Source of the DNA: Corallococcus macrosporus DSM 14697
GTDB lineage: Bacteria; Myxococcota; Myxococcia; Myxococcales; Myxococcaceae
Reading direction: 5' to 3'
NCBI RefSeq assembly: GCF_002305895.1
Contig: NZ_CP022203.1
Span: forward strand, 4,256,501-4,320,500
Length of the DNA: 64,000 nt
A model generated the notes under the pieces. It did not search any database. It worked only from the letters and a program-made list of their open reading frames with translations, and was not told the DNA's origin. The translations under genes were made by a program, and so were the position numbers. This document shows, piece by piece, positions 1 to 11,700 of this stretch (position 1 is the first letter of the stretch; every line of letters begins with the position of its first letter).

Positions 1-3000
1 CGCATCAGCGGGGCCTTGTTCCAGGTGAAGGGCTGGATGCGCTCCTTCTCCGCCCATGCCTGCAAGTAGGCCGTTTGCTGGGCGGTCTCCAGGTGTCGGA
101 GGTCTTCGAACCTCAGCGGCAGTGCAACGTCTCGGTGGACCCACTGGAGGGGCTCTTCGAAGCCCTCCAGGTGGAACGACGTGCGTAGGATGGCGTGGCG
201 CGCGAACAGCTCCCGGAAAGACTGGTGCAACAGCGACTCATTCAGCGCCATCTCCACGTGGAAGCTGAACATGTCGTGATAGATGCCGGCCGAGGCATCC
301 AGGGCACTCTCGAACAGCATGCCTGACTGGAGCGCGGCCAGCGGATAGGCGTCCTCCACGTCCGACGGCAGTCGCTGGCGGTCGGTCTCGGACACGAGGC
401 TGAAGGGCTCGACCTGGAGCGAGGAGGGCTTGCCAGTCGCCTTGACGACACCCGCGAGCTCGCGAATAGTCGGGTGCTGGAGCAACTCCAGCGTGGGCAG
501 TTCCAGGCCGCGTTCACGCAGCTTCGCGATGACCTGGATGCTGCGGATGGAGTCTCCGCCCAACTCGAAGAAGCTGTCGTCGATGCCGACCTGTCGGAGG
601 CCCAGGACCTCCGCCCAGATGTCGGCCAGGGTCTGCTCGGAGGCGTTCCGAGGCCCTTCGAAGGGCGTGCCGGCCCGGGCCAGGTTCACGTCGGGAGCGG
701 GCAGGGCTTTACGGTCCACCTTGCCGTTCGGGGACAGCGGTAGGGCGTCCAGCGGCATGAAGACCGCGGGCAGCATGTACTCGGGCAGGCGTGTCTTGAG
801 GTACGTGCGGATGGCGCTCAGGACGTTCGCGCTCTGTTCGGCCGAAAGCGCTGGTGCGCTCGGGACGACGTAGGCGACGAGGCGCTTGTCGCCCGGCGCA
901 TCCTCGCGGGCGAGGACGACGGCTTCCTGGACACCTGGAGCTTGCTGGAGGACGGCTTCGATTTCGCCCAGCTCAATGCGGAAGCCGCGCACCTTCACCT
1001 GGAAGTCGGAGCGGCCGAGGAACTCCAGCGTGCCGTCGGGCTTCCAGCGGACGCGGTCGCCGGTGCGGTAGAGGCGAGCACCGGGGGCGGAGGAGAAGGG
1101 GTGAGGGAGGAACTTCTCAGCTGTCAACTCGGGGCGGTGGAGGTAGCCCCAGGCAAGGCCGTCACCGCCGACGAAGAGCTCGCCCGGGACGCCGACGGGG
1201 ACAGGCTCCAGGCGGGAGTCGAGGACGAAGGCGGAGGAGTGGCCCAGCGGCTTGCCAATGGGGACGGAGGTGCCGAAAGCCTCACCGGCGCGGAGGGTGT
1301 GGGTGGCAGAAAAGGTGGTGTTCTCGGTGGGCCCGTAGCCGTTGACGAGGATGGCACCGGAAGGAATGCGCTCCAGGTGCTGACGGACACGCAGCGGGGG
1401 CAACACGTCACCACCTGCCAGCACCTGCCTGACACCAGCCAGGGCAGTGCCTTGGTGAATCACCATCTGCTCGAAGAGAGCGGCGGTGAGCCAGAGGGTG
1501 GAGACGCGGTGGTGCGTCAGCAGTGCGGCGAGTTCATCCAGAGAAGGTGAGTGAGGCGGAGCGAGGACGAGGCGAGCGCCGTGAAGCAGGGCGCCCCAGA
1601 GCTCCAGGGTGGAGGCGTCGAAGGCGACGGGAGCGAGCTGGAGGAAGACTTCGTCAGGGCCGAAGTGGATGAAGGGATTGGCGAGGACGAGGCGAGCGAC
1701 GGCGCGGTGAGGGATGCAGACGCCCTTAGGCCTGCCGGTGCTGCCGGAGGTGAACATGACGTAGGCGAGGTCATCGCTGCCCACGTCCACGGAAGGAGGT
1801 GCGTCCCCCGGCAGGTCCGCGATGAGGTCCGCGTCCGTATCCACGCAGACTCGCTTGCTGTCTGAATCAGGGAGCCCTTCGGCCAGCGGCTGTGCCGTGA
1901 CAAGCACGCCGATGTCAGCCTCCTGAAGGAGCAGCGAGATGCGCTCCGCGGGGTAGTGGTGGTCGATGGGGACGTAGGCGCCGCCGGCCTTGAGGATGGC
2001 GAGCAGGCCCACCACCAGGTCCGGTGAGCGCTCCAGGCACAGGCCCACACGGGTTCCCCTCGTGACACCGTGCGCCCGGAGATGGTGCGCGAGCTGGTTC
2101 GCTCGGCACTCCAGCTCCGCGTAGGTGACAATCCGCTCACCACTGACGAGCGCCACAGACTCCGGCGTGCGTGCGGCTTGCTCGGAGAACAACGCGTGGA
2201 CCGGCGTCTCACGCGGGAACGTCGTGGACGTGGCGTTCCCGTCAGCCAGGAGTTGCTGCCGTTCCTCGGTGCGCAGCAGCGGCAGCTCGGAGAGGCGCTG
2301 GTCGGCGTTCTCGACCACGCTCTCCAGCAGGCGCACGTAGTGGCGTTCCATCCGTTCGACGGCTTTCGCGTCGAACAGGTCGGCGCAATACTCGATGCGG
2401 CCGATGAACCGGTCCGGCCGGTCCTCGCGCAGCTCCATCAGCAGGTCGAACTGGGAGGCGCCCAGGTCCAGCTCCACGTAACGCGCGAGCAGGCCCGGAA
2501 TCCGCAGGGCCGGCTGGGGCACGTTCTGGAGGACAAAGACGGCCTCGAAGAACGGATTGCGGCTGGGGTCGCGGGGCGGCTGCAGCTCCTCCACCAGCTT
2601 GTCGAAGGGCACGTCCTGGTGTGAGTAGGCATCCAGGCAGACCTGCCGCACCCGGTGCAGGAACGAACGGAAGGTCGGGTCTCCCGCCGCATCCGCGCGC
2701 ATCACCAGCATGTTGACGAAGAAGCCGATGAGCGGCTCGAGCTCGGGCGACTTGCGGTTGGCCACCGGTGAGCCCACCGCGAAGTCCTGCTGGCCGCTGT
2801 AACGGTGCAGCAGCGTCTGGTAGGCCGCCATCAGCACCATGAACAGCGTGGCGCCTTCCTTCTGCGCCAACTGCTTGAGCTTCCGCGCCAGATCCGGCTC
2901 CAGCCGGAAGTGATGCCACCCGCCGCGATAGGTCTTCAGCGCCGGGCGAGGATGGTCGCATGGAACCACCAGCGCGGGAGGGTGCGGCGTGAGCTGCCGC

Positions 3001-3724
3001 CGCCAGTAGTCGAGCTGTCCGGCCAGCTCCCGCGTCTCGAGCTGCTCACGCTGCCACCGCGCGTAGTCCGGGTATTGGAGCTGCAACTCCGGCAGGGGCG
3101 AGGGCAGGCCCTCCTCGAAGGCCTTGTAGAGCGCCATCAGCTCCTGGAGGAACACGCCCAGGGACCACTGGTCCGTCACGGAGTGGTGCAGCGTCAACAG
3201 CACCAGGGCGTGCTGCGCGTCGAGCCGCAGGACGCCGACCCGCAGCAGCGGTCCGGCGGTGAGGTCGAACTCGAAGTTGGCCTCGGCGATGATGCGGCGG
3301 CGGACCTCTTCTCCCTGGGCCTCCAGGGACAGCGCGGACAGGTCCTCCTCCGGCAGGGTGAGCTCCAGCGAGGGCGCGACCACCTGCACCGGGTCTCCGC
3401 CGTGGCTCCTCAGCGTCGTGCGCAGGGACTCGTGGCGGCGCACCACCTCGTTCACACAACGCGTGAGCAGCGCGCGGTCCAGCCGCCCGAAGAACTCCAC
3501 GCTCACGTGGACGTTGTAGGCGGCCATGCTGCTGGGGTCCAGCTCGTGCAGGACCCACAGCCGCTGCTGGGGGAAGGAGGCCGGAGCGGGCTCGTTGCTC
3601 TCACGCCGCACCAGCGCGGGCGCCGCCGCGTGAGGCCGCGCCGACTGCTGCTCCTGAAGGAGCAGGTCGAGCAGGGCGCGCTGCGAGGGAGAAAGCTGCT
3701 CGAGGGCCCGAGTAATGTCAGTCA
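1..3724 (-). CDS. NRPS, C-A-PCP-C..., C-terminus cut by window edge
   Basis: Non-ribosomal peptide synthetase; about 1241 residues lie in the window and the frame is still open at base 1. Domains by residue: condensation (about 45-485, active motif HHSVTDQ near 178), adenylation (about 490-1007, core TSGSTGRPKG near 657, YGPTENTTFS, terminal lysine in NGKVDRKAL), PCP (LGGDSIRS, phosphopantetheine Ser near 1058), then the first part of a second condensation domain (from about 1125, PLAALQSGMLFE). The binding-pocket residues read by hand are DALWLGGTFK, one residue from the common valine code DAFWLGGTFK, so an aliphatic residue such as Val is likely (inference). Start: ATG at 3724, without a strong ribosome binding site. 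The gene follows the PKS gene at 3783-8390 in the same direction, 58 bases downstream, so it probably extends that PKS product. Confidence 0.95.
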
Positions 3725-3752
3725 TCGAAGTCGATATCCAAAAGGGGGGTCT

Positions 3753-3780
3753 GGATGCTCCAGCGGGGGCTGGAGCGTCC
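3753..3780. other. Strong hairpin between PKS and NRPS genes
   Basis: Arms GGATGCTCCAGC (3753-3764) and GCTGGAGCGTCC (3769-3780) pair over 12 positions with one G-T wobble around a GGGG loop. It fills much of the 58-base gap between the PKS stop (3783) and the NRPS start (3724). No real T-run follows on the minus strand (only CCTTTTGG), so it looks more like an attenuating, processing or stabilising hairpin than a complete intrinsic terminator. Confidence 0.6.
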
Positions 3781-3782
3781 GT

Positions 3783-6700
3783 TCACGCGGCCTTCACGCC
3801 GCGGCGTCGAAGCTCTTCGGCGAGCTCCTGCTCGGAGACGCGGGTGACCCGCTCGATCAGCTCGCGATAGAGGGATTCCCGCTGCTGTGCCTGAAGGCCG
3901 GCGATTGCCTTCGCCAGGCCCGCCACGGTGGGGGACGTGAAGAGCAGCGCCAGGCTCAGGTCCAACTGCAACCGCGAGCGCAGCCGGCCGACGACCTGCG
4001 TGGCGAGCAGGGAGTGCCCACCCAGCTCGAAGAAGTGGTCCTGCCGCGTCACCTGCTCGACGCCCAGGACCTCCTGCCACAGGCCCGCGATGACGCGCTC
4101 CAGCTCATTGGCGGGGAGCGCCTCCTCTCCCGTGCGGGCCTTCCGCGAGACCTTGGGCTGCGCGGCCGCCCGCTGGAGCCACGCCGTCAACCGGCGTGAC
4201 ACGTCACCTGTCGCCACGACCACCGGGCCATCCAGGCCGCACGTGACGACGCGCTGGAAGGCCTCGGCGGCCTCGGCCTCGGTCATCGCATACGGCTCCA
4301 GGTCCGGCCTCCGCGCGTCGCTGGCGCCGGCCGCACGCGGCCACGGGTCCCACGCCACGCTCATCCAGGGCGTCGCCGAGCCCTGGCTGCGGTGGGCCGC
4401 GAACGCCTCCACGAAGAGGTTGGCCGCGGTCGAAGGCGTGTCGCCAAAGGGCGACAGCACGGCGGTCGACGCGGAGAACAGCATCACGAAGTCCAGCGCA
4501 CGGCCGCGCAGGACCTCCTCCAGCACGTACGTGCCGCGCACCTTGGCGCGGAAGCGCGCCTCCGCCTCCGGGCCCGTCGCCGAGAGCGGCGTCCGCTCGG
4601 GCGGCGCCGGGGGAAGGTCCGCGCAGTGCAAGACACCGTGGAGCGCGCCGAAGCGCTGGTCCACCTCGGAGAGGACTTCCTTCATCCAGCGCGGCTTGGA
4701 CACGTCGGCGCTCAGGACGAGGACCTCGGCCCCGTGGGCCTCCAGCTCGCGCACCTTCTGGATGAGCACGCTGGCGTCGTCATCCTCGCCCTGGGTGGAG
4801 AGCCAATCGTCCCAGAGGCGACGTGGAGGCAGCGGGGTGCGGCCCACCAGCGCCAGCCGCGCCTGCTTCGTCCGCGCCAGTTGGCCTGCCAGCAGCAGCC
4901 CCACGCGGCCCAGGCCACCCGTGATGAGGTACACGCCGCGCTCACGCAGCGGACGCGCGGGGGAGGACGACTCCGTCAGCCGGACGGACGACAGCTCCTG
5001 GACCCAGCGGCGGGAGCCACGCAACGCCACCCGGAAGTCGCGTGCCGTGGTGGCGAGCTCGGCGACGAGCTGCTCGGCCAACGCCGGAGCGCCCTCCGCG
5101 CCGGGGAGAATCACGTCGATGCCACGCGCGGTGATGTGCACCTGCTGCTGCGTCAGCACCTGACAGGGCCCCAACAGCGGCGCCTTCTCTGGGAGCGCCT
5201 CCGCCTGGCCGTCCGGGTCGAACAGGTGGTTGGAGATGACCTCCAACCGCAGGGGCCGTGCATCCTTCAGGCCTGCCAGGGCCTGTCCCAGGTGGGTCAC
5301 GCTGGAGTAGCCCAGGGTCTGCGCGGCCTGGAAGCGCGTGAGCTCGGACGCGCGCGCCTCTTGCGGCGTGAGGCTCCACAGATGGACGAACACCTCGGGC
5401 CGGTGCGCCGAGTCCTCCAGTTCGCTCAGCAGCGCGGCGTAGTCTCCGGGCGCGCCCGGGGACACCGTGAAGCGCCGCTCGCCCTCACGTGAGAACGCGC
5501 CTCCCGCGGACACGGTGACGACATGCTGTCCCGCCTCCTCCAGCCGGGAGACGAGCCGCGACGCCAGCGGGCCGCCATCGGTGAACACCACCCAGCCCCT
5601 GGGCTGGGCGAGCGCCGAGGGGGCCAGCGTGGCCGGAGGCGTGCGCCGCCATGAGGGGAGGTGGAACCAATCCGCCACGTCGGCCTGCTTGTTGGCGCCC
5701 GCGGTCCGCGAGGCCAGCAGCGCGGCGGACCTGTCCATCGGCGCCACCCAATACCGTTGCCCCTCGAAGGGGTACGTGGGCAGCGGGACGCGGCGGGCGC
5801 TCTCCGCTCCATGCACGCCGCTCCAGTCCACCTCCACGCCCGCGAGCCACAGCCGTCCCAGCGCGTTCAGGAAGACGGCCTCGTCCGGCTGGTCGTCCTT
5901 GGGGTGCCGGGCGGACGAGACGATGGTCCGCGAACCGGCGGGCTCTCCCTGGAGCCTCGCCGCGGCGGTCAGCGACTGCGCGGGCCCCACCTCCAGGAGC
6001 ACGCGCGCAGGGTCCTCCAGCAGCACCTGCATGCCGTCCCGGAAGCGCACCGCGTGACGCAGGTGGTCCACCCAGTATTGCGGCCGCGTCACCTCGTCCC
6101 CCGTCACGGGCCGGCCCGTCCGGCTGGAGAGGTAGGGCCGCTCGGGCGGGCGGAGCGTCAGGCGGGACACGCGTTCATGGAAGCGCGGGAGGACTCGCTC
6201 CAGCATGCGCGAGTGCGCCGCCGCCTCCACGTGCAACTGGCGGTGCTCCACGCCGCGCGCTGTCAGCACCGCCATCAACTGCTTCACCGCCGCCAGCGGG
6301 CCGGAGACCACGCACTGCGAGGGCGCGTTCACCGCCGCCAGGTCCAGCGCCTGCCCCAGGAGCGGCACCACCTCCGCCTCCGGGAGGCTGATGCTCAGCA
6401 TGGACCCCGCGGGCAGCTCGTCCATGAGCTGCCCGCGCAGCGCCACCAGGGCCGCGGCGTCCTCCACGGAGAGGACTCCGGCGAGGCACGCCGCCGCGTA
6501 TTCACCCAGGCTGTGGCCCAACATCTGCTCCGGCTCCACGCCGCACGACCTCCACAGCCGCGCCAGGGCGTACTCCGTCAGGAAGATGGCGGGCAGGGCG
6601 AGCGCGTTGCGGGAGAGCCCCGGGACCTCCTGGAGGGGCTCCTGGTAGAGCACCGTGCGCAGGTCCACGCCCAGGTGCGGACGCAGGACACTGGCGACCT

Positions 6701-8390
6701 CGTCGGCGGCCTCGCGGAAGACGGGCTCCGTGCGGTACAGGCCCGCGCACATGCCCAGGTGATGGGTGCCGCCTCCAGGGAAGAGGAACGCCACGGGCCG
6801 GCCGCGTGCCTCCTGCTTCTGTGTGGCCAGCCGCTCCGGCTCCTCGCCGCGCAGCACCCGGATGGCGTGCTCCCGGTCCCGCGCCACGGCGATGCGGCGG
6901 TGCTGGAAGGCCTGACGGCCCACTTGCAGCGTGAAGGCCACGTCCCTCAGCGCCAGCTCCGGGTGCTGCTCCAGATGGGTGGCCAGCGCCTCTGTCGCGG
7001 CATCCAAGGCCGTGCCCGTCTTCGCGGACAGCGGCAGCACGTACCAGGGGCGGGCGTCCGCGCTGGACGCGACGGGCGGGGCTTCCTCCAGGATGACGTG
7101 TGCGTTGGTGCCACCAATGCCGAAGGCGCTGACGCCAGCGCGGCGAGGGGCGGCGCCGCGCTCCCAGTCCCGCAGGGTGGCGTTGACGAAGAAGGGGCTG
7201 GCGGCGAAGTCTATCTGCGGGTTCGGCTCCTGGAAGTGCAGCGTGGGCGGCAACTGCCGGTGCTTCAGCGCGAGCACCGTCTTGATGAGACTGGCGATAC
7301 CCGACGCGGCATCCAGGTGACCGATGTTGGGCTTCACCGAGCCGAGCGCGCAGAAGCCCGTGTCCCGCGTGCTCGTCCGGAAGGCGCGGGTGAGCGCGCG
7401 CACCTCGATGGGGTCACCCAACTGCGTGCCCGTGCCATGGGCCTCCACATAGGTGATGCTCCGCGCGTCCACCTCCGCCGTCTGCAGGGCATGGCGGATG
7501 ACCCGGGACTGCCCCTGGACGCTGGGCGCGTTGAAGCTGGCCTTCTGCGCGCCGTCGTTGTTGATGGCCGAGCCGCGGATGACGGCGTGGACGGTGTCTC
7601 CATCCTCCAGGGCGTCCTCCAGACGCTTGAGCACCACCACGCCCGCGCCGTTGCCGAAGAGCGTGCCCTGCGCCTTGGCGTCGAACGCGCGGCAGCGCCC
7701 GTCGGGTGAGGCGACACCACCGAACTGGTACAGGTAGCCGGTGCGCTGGGGCGACTGGATGGCCACCCCCCCGGCGAGGGCCATGCGGCACTCTCCCGCC
7801 AGGAGCGCCTGGGCGGCCAGGTGCACCGCCACCAACGACGTGGAGCAGGCGGTGTGCAGTGAATAGGCGGGGCCCTTCAGGTTGAGCCGGTGCGCCACCC
7901 GCGTACTGAGGAAGGCCAGGTCATTGCCGAGCCCCACCTCGAACGCGCCCAGCATCCCCAGCGCGGCCGGGTTGGAGAAGAGGTTGAAGACGTACGTGTT
8001 GGTGCGGGCGCCCGCGTAGACGCCAACGTGCTCACGGTAGCGCTCGGCGTCGTAGCCCGCGTCTTCCAGCGCGGACCAGGCGCACTCCAGGAAGACGCGC
8101 TGCTGCGGATCCATCACCTCGGCTTCCTTGGGCGTGATGCCGAAGAAGGCCGCGTCGAACAACTCCGCGCCTTCAATGGGCGCCGCCGCGCGCACGTACT
8201 GGGGCGATTTGCGCAGGGCCGGGTCCTCCATGACGGAGGGCTCCAACGCGTCGTCCTCGAGGAAGGTGATGGACTCGACGCCGTCCCGCAGGTTCCGCCA
8301 ATACGCCTCGGCGTTGCCGGCCCCGGGAAAGCGGCACGCCATCCCGATGATTGCAATCTCCAGCCCGTTCCAGTGGGTGTCGCCAGCCAT
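3783..8390 (-). CDS. Type I PKS module KS-AT-KR-ACP with defective-looking KR
   Basis: Single-module polyketide synthase, about 1535 residues. KS at about 13-435 with active Cys in TACSTSLVAVH (near 181) and His motifs VEAHGTGTQLGDP and NIGHLDAASG; AT at about 530-825 with GHSLGEY (near 624), an unusual FPGGGTHH in place of FPGQGSQ and AAAHS in place of HAFHS; KR at about 905-1397 with GLGRVG (near 1156); ACP with LGGHSLLAT (Ser near 1458). There is no room for a DH or ER domain. The KR active site reads STAANLFVEAF where a functional KR has YxxxN, so the catalytic Tyr is Ser (codon 4431-4433) and the beta-keto group is probably not reduced. I use ATG 8390 because it sits just before the KS; a TTG at 8408 is possible. 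Divergent from the PKS gene at 8778. Confidence 0.93.
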   Translation of the reverse strand: MAGDTHWNGLEIAIIGMACRFPGAGNAEAYWRNLRDGVESITFLEDDALEPSVMEDPALRKSPQYVRAAAPIEGAELFDAAFFGITPKEAEVMDPQQRVFLECAWSALEDAGYDAERYREHVGVYAGARTNTYVFNLFSNPAALGMLGAFEVGLGNDLAFLSTRVAHRLNLKGPAYSLHTACSTSLVAVHLAAQALLAGECRMALAGGVAIQSPQRTGYLYQFGGVASPDGRCRAFDAKAQGTLFGNGAGVVVLKRLEDALEDGDTVHAVIRGSAINNDGAQKASFNAPSVQGQSRVIRHALQTAEVDARSITYVEAHGTGTQLGDPIEVRALTRAFRTSTRDTGFCALGSVKPNIGHLDAASGIASLIKTVLALKHRQLPPTLHFQEPNPQIDFAASPFFVNATLRDWERGAAPRRAGVSAFGIGGTNAHVILEEAPPVASSADARPWYVLPLSAKTGTALDAATEALATHLEQHPELALRDVAFTLQVGRQAFQHRRIAVARDREHAIRVLRGEEPERLATQKQEARGRPVAFLFPGGGTHHLGMCAGLYRTEPVFREAADEVASVLRPHLGVDLRTVLYQEPLQEVPGLSRNALALPAIFLTEYALARLWRSCGVEPEQMLGHSLGEYAAACLAGVLSVEDAAALVALRGQLMDELPAGSMLSISLPEAEVVPLLGQALDLAAVNAPSQCVVSGPLAAVKQLMAVLTARGVEHRQLHVEAAAHSRMLERVLPRFHERVSRLTLRPPERPYLSSRTGRPVTGDEVTRPQYWVDHLRHAVRFRDGMQVLLEDPARVLLEVGPAQSLTAAARLQGEPAGSRTIVSSARHPKDDQPDEAVFLNALGRLWLAGVEVDWSGVHGAESARRVPLPTYPFEGQRYWVAPMDRSAALLASRTAGANKQADVADWFHLPSWRRTPPATLAPSALAQPRGWVVFTDGGPLASRLVSRLEEAGQHVVTVSAGGAFSREGERRFTVSPGAPGDYAALLSELEDSAHRPEVFVHLWSLTPQEARASELTRFQAAQTLGYSSVTHLGQALAGLKDARPLRLEVISNHLFDPDGQAEALPEKAPLLGPCQVLTQQQVHITARGIDVILPGAEGAPALAEQLVAELATTARDFRVALRGSRRWVQELSSVRLTESSSPARPLRERGVYLITGGLGRVGLLLAGQLARTKQARLALVGRTPLPPRRLWDDWLSTQGEDDDASVLIQKVRELEAHGAEVLVLSADVSKPRWMKEVLSEVDQRFGALHGVLHCADLPPAPPERTPLSATGPEAEARFRAKVRGTYVLEEVLRGRALDFVMLFSASTAVLSPFGDTPSTAANLFVEAFAAHRSQGSATPWMSVAWDPWPRAAGASDARRPDLEPYAMTEAEAAEAFQRVVTCGLDGPVVVATGDVSRRLTAWLQRAAAQPKVSRKARTGEEALPANELERVIAGLWQEVLGVEQVTRQDHFFELGGHSLLATQVVGRLRSRLQLDLSLALLFTSPTVAGLAKAIAGLQAQQRESLYRELIERVTRVSEQELAEELRRRGVKAA

Positions 8391-8777
8391 GCGTTCGTGA
8401 ATCCCCAAGATGATTTCGGGAGTCGGAGGTTCCCAAATAGCAACTAAAGCAGCTTTGAAATTGAAAATCGCTTCAGCTAGATAAGCTCGAAATTCAGCTC
8501 AATAAAATTTTACAAGCCAAATGCGTTTATACGCTATTGCGAGGATGCGGTTGGATTTCCGAAGTCGTCAATGTCAGACTGTCCTCAGGATGAATCACTT
8601 GGAGTGTGATTGTTGTGCTCGGAGAGAGCGGGTGGGCGCGCGGCAGGCAGGTGCGGGCGCCCCGTCCTCCAACTCTTGAAGCGCCGCCAGATCACTTTCT
8701 CGCTGCCCCTCTCGGAGTGGCGGCTCGCGCGGTCCGCGCTCCACCCCGCGCGCGCGAACCATCAGAGGTAGACAAGC
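8391..8777. promoter_or_regulatory. AT-rich divergent intergenic region between PKS genes
   Basis: This 387-base gap separates two head-to-head PKS genes and is clearly richer in A and T than anything around it, especially 8440-8530. No convincing gene lies in it. A tandem TTGAAATTGAAA occurs at 8455-8466. On the plus strand TTGAAA (8455-8460), 17 bases, then TAGATA (8478-8483) is a weak sigma-70-like pair. A Shine-Dalgarno-like AGAGG precedes the ATG at 8778. Its position suggests it drives both PKS/NRPS units; the exact promoters are inference. Confidence 0.5.
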
Positions 8778-11700
8778 ATGGGTCGTCATACCCGGTATGA
8801 GGGGGACGCGAGTCTCGCGGTAGCCATTGTCGGCATGGCCGCCCGCGTGCCCGGCGCCGAAGACGTGGACGCCTTCTGGCGCCTGCTGCGCGAGGGCAGG
8901 GAGGCCATCACCTTCTTCACCAGCGAGGCGATGAAGGCATTGGGCGTGGAGCCTGGCTGGCTCGCCAATCCGAACTTCGTGAAGGCCGCGCCTGTCCTGG
9001 AGCGGCCGGGCCGCTTCGACGCGGCGCTCTTCGGGTATGCGCCGCGCGAGGCGGAGCTGTTGGACCCGCAGCACCGCATCTTCCTGGAGTGTGCCTGGGC
9101 GGCGCTGGAGCACGCGGGGTATGCCCCGGGCCGGGTGCAGGTCTCCACCGGCGTCTTCGCGGGCTCCAGCCTGAGCAGCTACCTGCTGTTCAACCTGCTC
9201 TCTCGGGCGGAGTTCCAGCAGGCCGAGGACACGTTCCCCGCCATGGTGGGCAACGACAAGGACTTCCTCGCCACGCGGGTGGCCTACCACTTCAACCTCA
9301 AGGGGCCCGCCCTCACCGTGCAGACGGGGTGCTCGACGTCGCTGGTGGCCACGCACCTCGCCTGTCAGTCACTGCTGGGCTACCAGTGCGACGTGGCGCT
9401 GGCGGGCGGTGTGTCCGTGCACATGCCCCAGCGGGCGGGCTACCACTATCAGGACGGCGGTATCTCCTCGCCGGACGGACACTGCCGCGCGTTCGACGCC
9501 AAGGGACAGGGCACGCTCTTCGGCAGCGGCGCGGGCGTGGTGGTGCTCAAGCGCCTGGAGGATGCGCTCAACGACGGGGACACCGTCCACGCCGTCATCC
9601 GTGGCTCGGCCATCAACAACGACGGCGCGATGAAGGTGGGCTTCACCGCCCCGGGCGTCGAAGGTCAGTCGGAGGTCATCGCCCGCGCGCAGGCCGTGGC
9701 GGAGGTGTCCCCGGAGTCCATCTCCTACGTGGAGGCGCATGGCACCGCGACGCCGCTGGGCGACCCCGTGGAGGTGCAGGCCCTCACGGAGGCCTTCCGC
9801 GCGGGGACGGACAAGCGTGGCTTCTGCGGGTTGGGCTCGGTGAAGACCAACGTGGGCCACCTGGACGCGGCGGCCGGCGTCACGGGGCTGCTCAAGACGG
9901 TGCTCGCGCTGGAGCACGGCGAGCTGCCACCCAGCCTCCATTACGAGAAGCCCAACCCGCGCATCGACTTCGAGAACAGCCCCTTCTACGTCAACGCCAC
10001 GCTCAAGCCGTGGCCGGAAGGGGACACGCCCCGGCGCGCGGGGGTGAGCTCGTTCGGGATTGGTGGCACCAACGCGCACGTCATCCTGGAGGAGGCGCCC
10101 GTCACCCTCCCGGGAGACGCGGCGCGCCCCTGGCAGCTCCTGGTGCTGTCCGCGAAGACGCCGTCCGCGCTGGAGACCCAGACGGCCGCGCTGCTGGCGC
10201 ACCTCCAGGCGCATCCCGAGCAGCAGCTCGCGGACGTGGCCTGGACGCTCCAGGTGGGCCGCAGGCCCATGGAGCTCCGCCGCGTGGTGGTGTGCGAAGA
10301 CCGGGCGAGCGCCGTGGCGGCGCTGGAGTCCAAGGACCCGCAGCGCATCTTCACCCTGGCCCCGGGCAACGGCACGCCGTCAGCCGTCTTCATGTTCCCG
10401 GGTGGTGGCGCGCAGTACCCGGACATGGGGCGTGGCCTCTACGCGTCGGAGCAGGTGTTCCAGGAGGCCGTGGACCGCTGCTGCGAGCTGCTGCGGCCCC
10501 GGCTGGGCTTCGACCTTCGGCCCGTCATGTACCCGGACGCGGCGAATGCCACGGAGGCGGCGCAGCGCCTCAAGCGCACCTCCCTGGCGCTGCCCGCGCT
10601 CTTCACCGTGGAGTACGCGGTGGCGCGGCTGTGGCTGTCCTGGGGCGTGAAGCCGGAGGCGCTCATCGGCCACAGCCTGGGGGAATATGCCGCGGCCTGC
10701 CTCGCGGGCGTCTTCTCGCTGGAGGACGCGCTGGCGCTGGTCGTGCTGCGCGGCAAGCTCTTCGAGGAGCTGCCCGGTGGCGGCATGCTCAGCGTCCCCT
10801 TGCCCGAGGCGGAGCTTCGTCCGCTGCTGGGAGCGTCGCTGTCCATCGCCGCGATGAACGGGCCCGCGCAGTGCGCGGTGGCGGGAGCCGTTGAGGCCGT
10901 GGAGGCGCTGGCCGCGGAGCTGACGAAGCGCGAGGTGGAGTTCCGTCGCATCCCCATCGACGTGGCGGCGCACTCGCACCTGGTGGAGCCCATCCTCGCG
11001 CGCTTCCAGTCCTTCGTGGGGACGCTGACGCGCAATGCGCCCACGCTGCCCATTGTCTCCAACGTCACCGGGACGTGGATGACGCCCGAGGAGGCGGTGG
11101 ACCCGGTGTACTGGACGCGGCACCTGCGGCAGACGGTGCGCTTTGGCGACGGCGTCCGCACCCTGGCCGCGCGGCCCGGCCGCGTCTACCTGGAGGTGGG
11201 CCCGGGCCGCACGCTGGGGACGCTGGCGCGCCTGCAGCTCAACGGGCCCAAGGCCCCCGCGGTGCTCTCTTCGCTGCGTCACCCGCAGGACCCGGTGCCG
11301 GACGACGCGTTCCTCACCACCACGGTGGGCCGGCTCTGGGCCTCCGGTGTGGAGGTGGACTGGAGCGCGGTGCATGGCGGCACCCGGCGGCTGCGCGTGC
11401 CTCTACCGACGTATCCCTTCGAGGGGCAGGACTACTGGCTGGCGCCGGAGGCGTCCTCCTCGCGCGGCCGGGGTGTCGCTCGCAAGAGCGCGGATGTGGC
11501 CGGCTGGTTCTATCTGCCCTCGTGGCAGCGCGCGCCGTTGCTGCCCAAGGCGGGGCCGGTGACGCCGCGCGGGTGGATTGTCTACCAGGATGCGGGAGGC
11601 GTGGGGGCCGCCCTGGCGGCGCGGCTGGAGCAGCAGGGGCACCGCGTCGTCCGCGTGACGCCCGGCCCGGGTTTCCGTCAGGTGGCCGAGCGCGACTTCA

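Noticed and set aside
8391-8777. Sigma-54 (-24/-12) promoter in the divergent region
   Set aside because: No TGGCAC-N5-TTGC-like element could be found on either strand.
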